Shown one piece after another: positions 4,149 to 5,180 of a stretch of DNA of 5,180 nt. The notes below the pieces were generated by a model. The model did not search any database. It worked only from the letters and a program-made list of their open reading frames with translations, and was not told the origin of the DNA. Origin of the DNA: Granulicella sp. UBA5172 (GTDB lineage: Bacteria > Acidobacteriota > Terriglobia > Terriglobales > Acidobacteriaceae); the NCBI GenBank assembly GCA_002413385.1, contig DHWW01000173.1, positions 3,675-8,854 on the forward strand, given 5' to 3'. The position numbers and the translations under genes were made by a program. Within the stretch, counting starts at the first letter, position 1, and each line of letters opens with the position of its first letter.

Positions 4149-5180
4149 AGGCCAGCCGCTCGCGCGACTTCCACCAGCGTTGAATAAAACGTAGCTCCGC
4201 CGCCAATATCCGTCAGCCGCTCGCTGGTCAGCGCATTTACATTCGCTCCATCCTGCGACAGCTTCTGCCAGTCCAGCCGCGCCGCCACCACACCCGCCGA
4301 CACCGTCTCCCCCACACTCGCGGTCAACGTAATCCGCCCGCGCCCATTCCACACCGAGACGCTGTCCCCCGTCGCCACACCGCGCTCCCTCGCATCCGTC
4401 GGATGCATCTCCAGCAACCCCGCGGTCTTTCGCTCCATCTGCCGATGTCCCGGCAGATTCGCAAACGTCGAATTCATGTAGTTGTCCGCCTTGCGCGGTA
4501 GAAACTCCAACGGATACGCTCCGCCGCCCTCTGCCCCACTGCGCGACTCCCGAGGTGCAACCCACTCCGGCACCGGAGTCAGCTCACCGCGTCCACTCGC
4601 CGTCCTGAACCACTCCCGCGTGCTGAACGGCAGCGACTCACCCTGCAAATTCTTCGGCAGCGACAGCGGCACATGCCCCTCGCGCTCCAGGCGCTCCTTC
4701 GTGATCCCCGCAAAAAACGGGTGGTCCGTCTCCAGCGCCTGCGCAATCAACTCCTCTTCACCATCCTCAAACTCCGGATCGCCAAACATCCTTCGTCCGA
4801 GCTCGCCGAACATCCACACATTCGACCGCGCCTCTCCCAACGGCGCAATCGCCGGCTGCGAGATCTGCGCGAACAGATGCCCATACGCTCCCATCAACTC
4901 CTTATGCTCAAGAAACGTAGTAGCCGGCAGCACCACATCCGCATAGTCCGTCGTGTCGGTAAAGAACTGCTCATGCACCACCGTGAAAAGGTCCTCACGC
5001 CGCAACCCTTCCAGCACCCGCTCCGAGTCCGGAGCAACCGCCGCCGGGTTGCAGTTGTACACAAAAAGCGCCTTCACCGGAGGCCCCTCTTTCGAATCCC
5101 CACCCGCTGGACTCTGTCCCAGTTCCGTCAACGCAAGCCCGAGCTGGTTCATATTCACGACGCGCGAAGCCCGCTTGAGT
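4112..5180 (-). CDS. Molybdopterin-dependent oxidoreductase, C-terminal part (partial)
   Basis: The frame is open to the right edge and yields 355 residues up to the TGA at 4114-4112. A GTG at 5158 could pass for a start, but the codons before it (L-K-R-A-S-R-V) continue the protein naturally, so the gene starts outside the window. The first part belongs to the catalytic domain of the DMSO reductase/formate dehydrogenase superfamily: the FVYNCNP segment (about 5065-5045) that normally contacts the bis-MGD cofactor, and ADVVLPATTFLEH (about 4942-4904). From about 4516 to 4150 lies the molydop-binding beta-barrel domain, with YPLEFLPRK, NSTFAN, the MHPTDARERGVATGDSV stretch and a closing NALTSERLTDIGGGATFY. 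Substrate is unknown; the N-terminal iron-sulfur site and the Mo-ligand residue are off-window. The C-terminus ends in an unusual Ala-rich repeat. The kinase gene follows after 62 bases. Confidence 0.88.
   Translation of the reverse strand, partial: LKRASRVVNMNQLGLALTELGQSPAGGDSKEGPPVKALFVYNCNPAAVAPDSERVLEGLRREDLFTVVHEQFFTDTTDYADVVLPATTFLEHKELMGAYGHLFAQISQPAIAPLGEARSNVWMFGELGRRMFGDPEFEDGEEELIAQALETDHPFFAGITKERLEREGHVPLSLPKNLQGESLPFSTREWFRTASGRGELTPVPEWVAPRESRSGAEGGGAYPLEFLPRKADNYMNSTFANLPGHRQMERKTAGLLEMHPTDARERGVATGDSVSVWNGRGRITLTASVGETVSAGVVAARLDWQKLSQDGANVNALTSERLTDIGGGATFYSTLVEVARAAGLAAGMAADIAAD

Noticed and set aside
5156..5158. GTG on the minus strand as the start of the molybdoenzyme gene.
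   Set aside because: The frame is open to the window edge, and a protein starting here would lack most of the catalytic domain, so this is an internal valine codon.

Overview
The window looks like a piece of a high-GC bacterial chromosome, most likely an acidobacterium of the Acidobacteriaceae/Terriglobales type. This assignment is an inference from gene style (C-ending codons, lipoprotein-rich envelope genes) and was not tested by a search. There are no transposases, phage genes, tRNAs, rRNAs or CRISPR arrays. The genes are tightly packed, and no gene-free stretch exceeds about 65 bases.

Layout. Plus strand, 1-2067: the last 39 codons of a gene ending in an ACT-like fold (possibly serA), a small hairpin, a parvulin-type (PpiC/SurA-like) peptidyl-prolyl isomerase lipoprotein, a single-haem cytochrome c lipoprotein starting at TTG, and a four-helix membrane protein of unknown function. 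The last three are 24 and 8 bases apart and probably form one transcript. Plus strand, 2128-3060: lipA (lipoyl synthase), behind a 60-base gap that holds a 17-bp tandem duplication and a promoter-like -10 box. Minus strand, 4049-3090: a PfkB/ribokinase-family sugar kinase, convergent with lipA across only 29 bases. Minus strand, 5180-4112: the C-terminal 355 residues of a molybdopterin-dependent oxidoreductase whose N-terminus lies beyond the right edge.

How the genes fit together. The isomerase, cytochrome and membrane protein suggest a cell-envelope unit: two lipid-anchored exported proteins, one for folding and one for electron transfer, plus a membrane partner. LipA supplies the lipoyl cofactor for 2-oxoacid dehydrogenases and the glycine cleavage system. 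The kinase and the molybdoenzyme may be co-transcribed, but no shared pathway is visible.

I see no convincing new biological system. The points most worth a second look are small: a heptanucleotide tandem repeat inside the cytochrome signal peptide, a 17-bp duplication over the stop codon of the membrane protein, a 12-bp tandem repeat crossing the stop codon of the molybdoenzyme, and a C-over-G excess on the plus strand that ignores gene direction.
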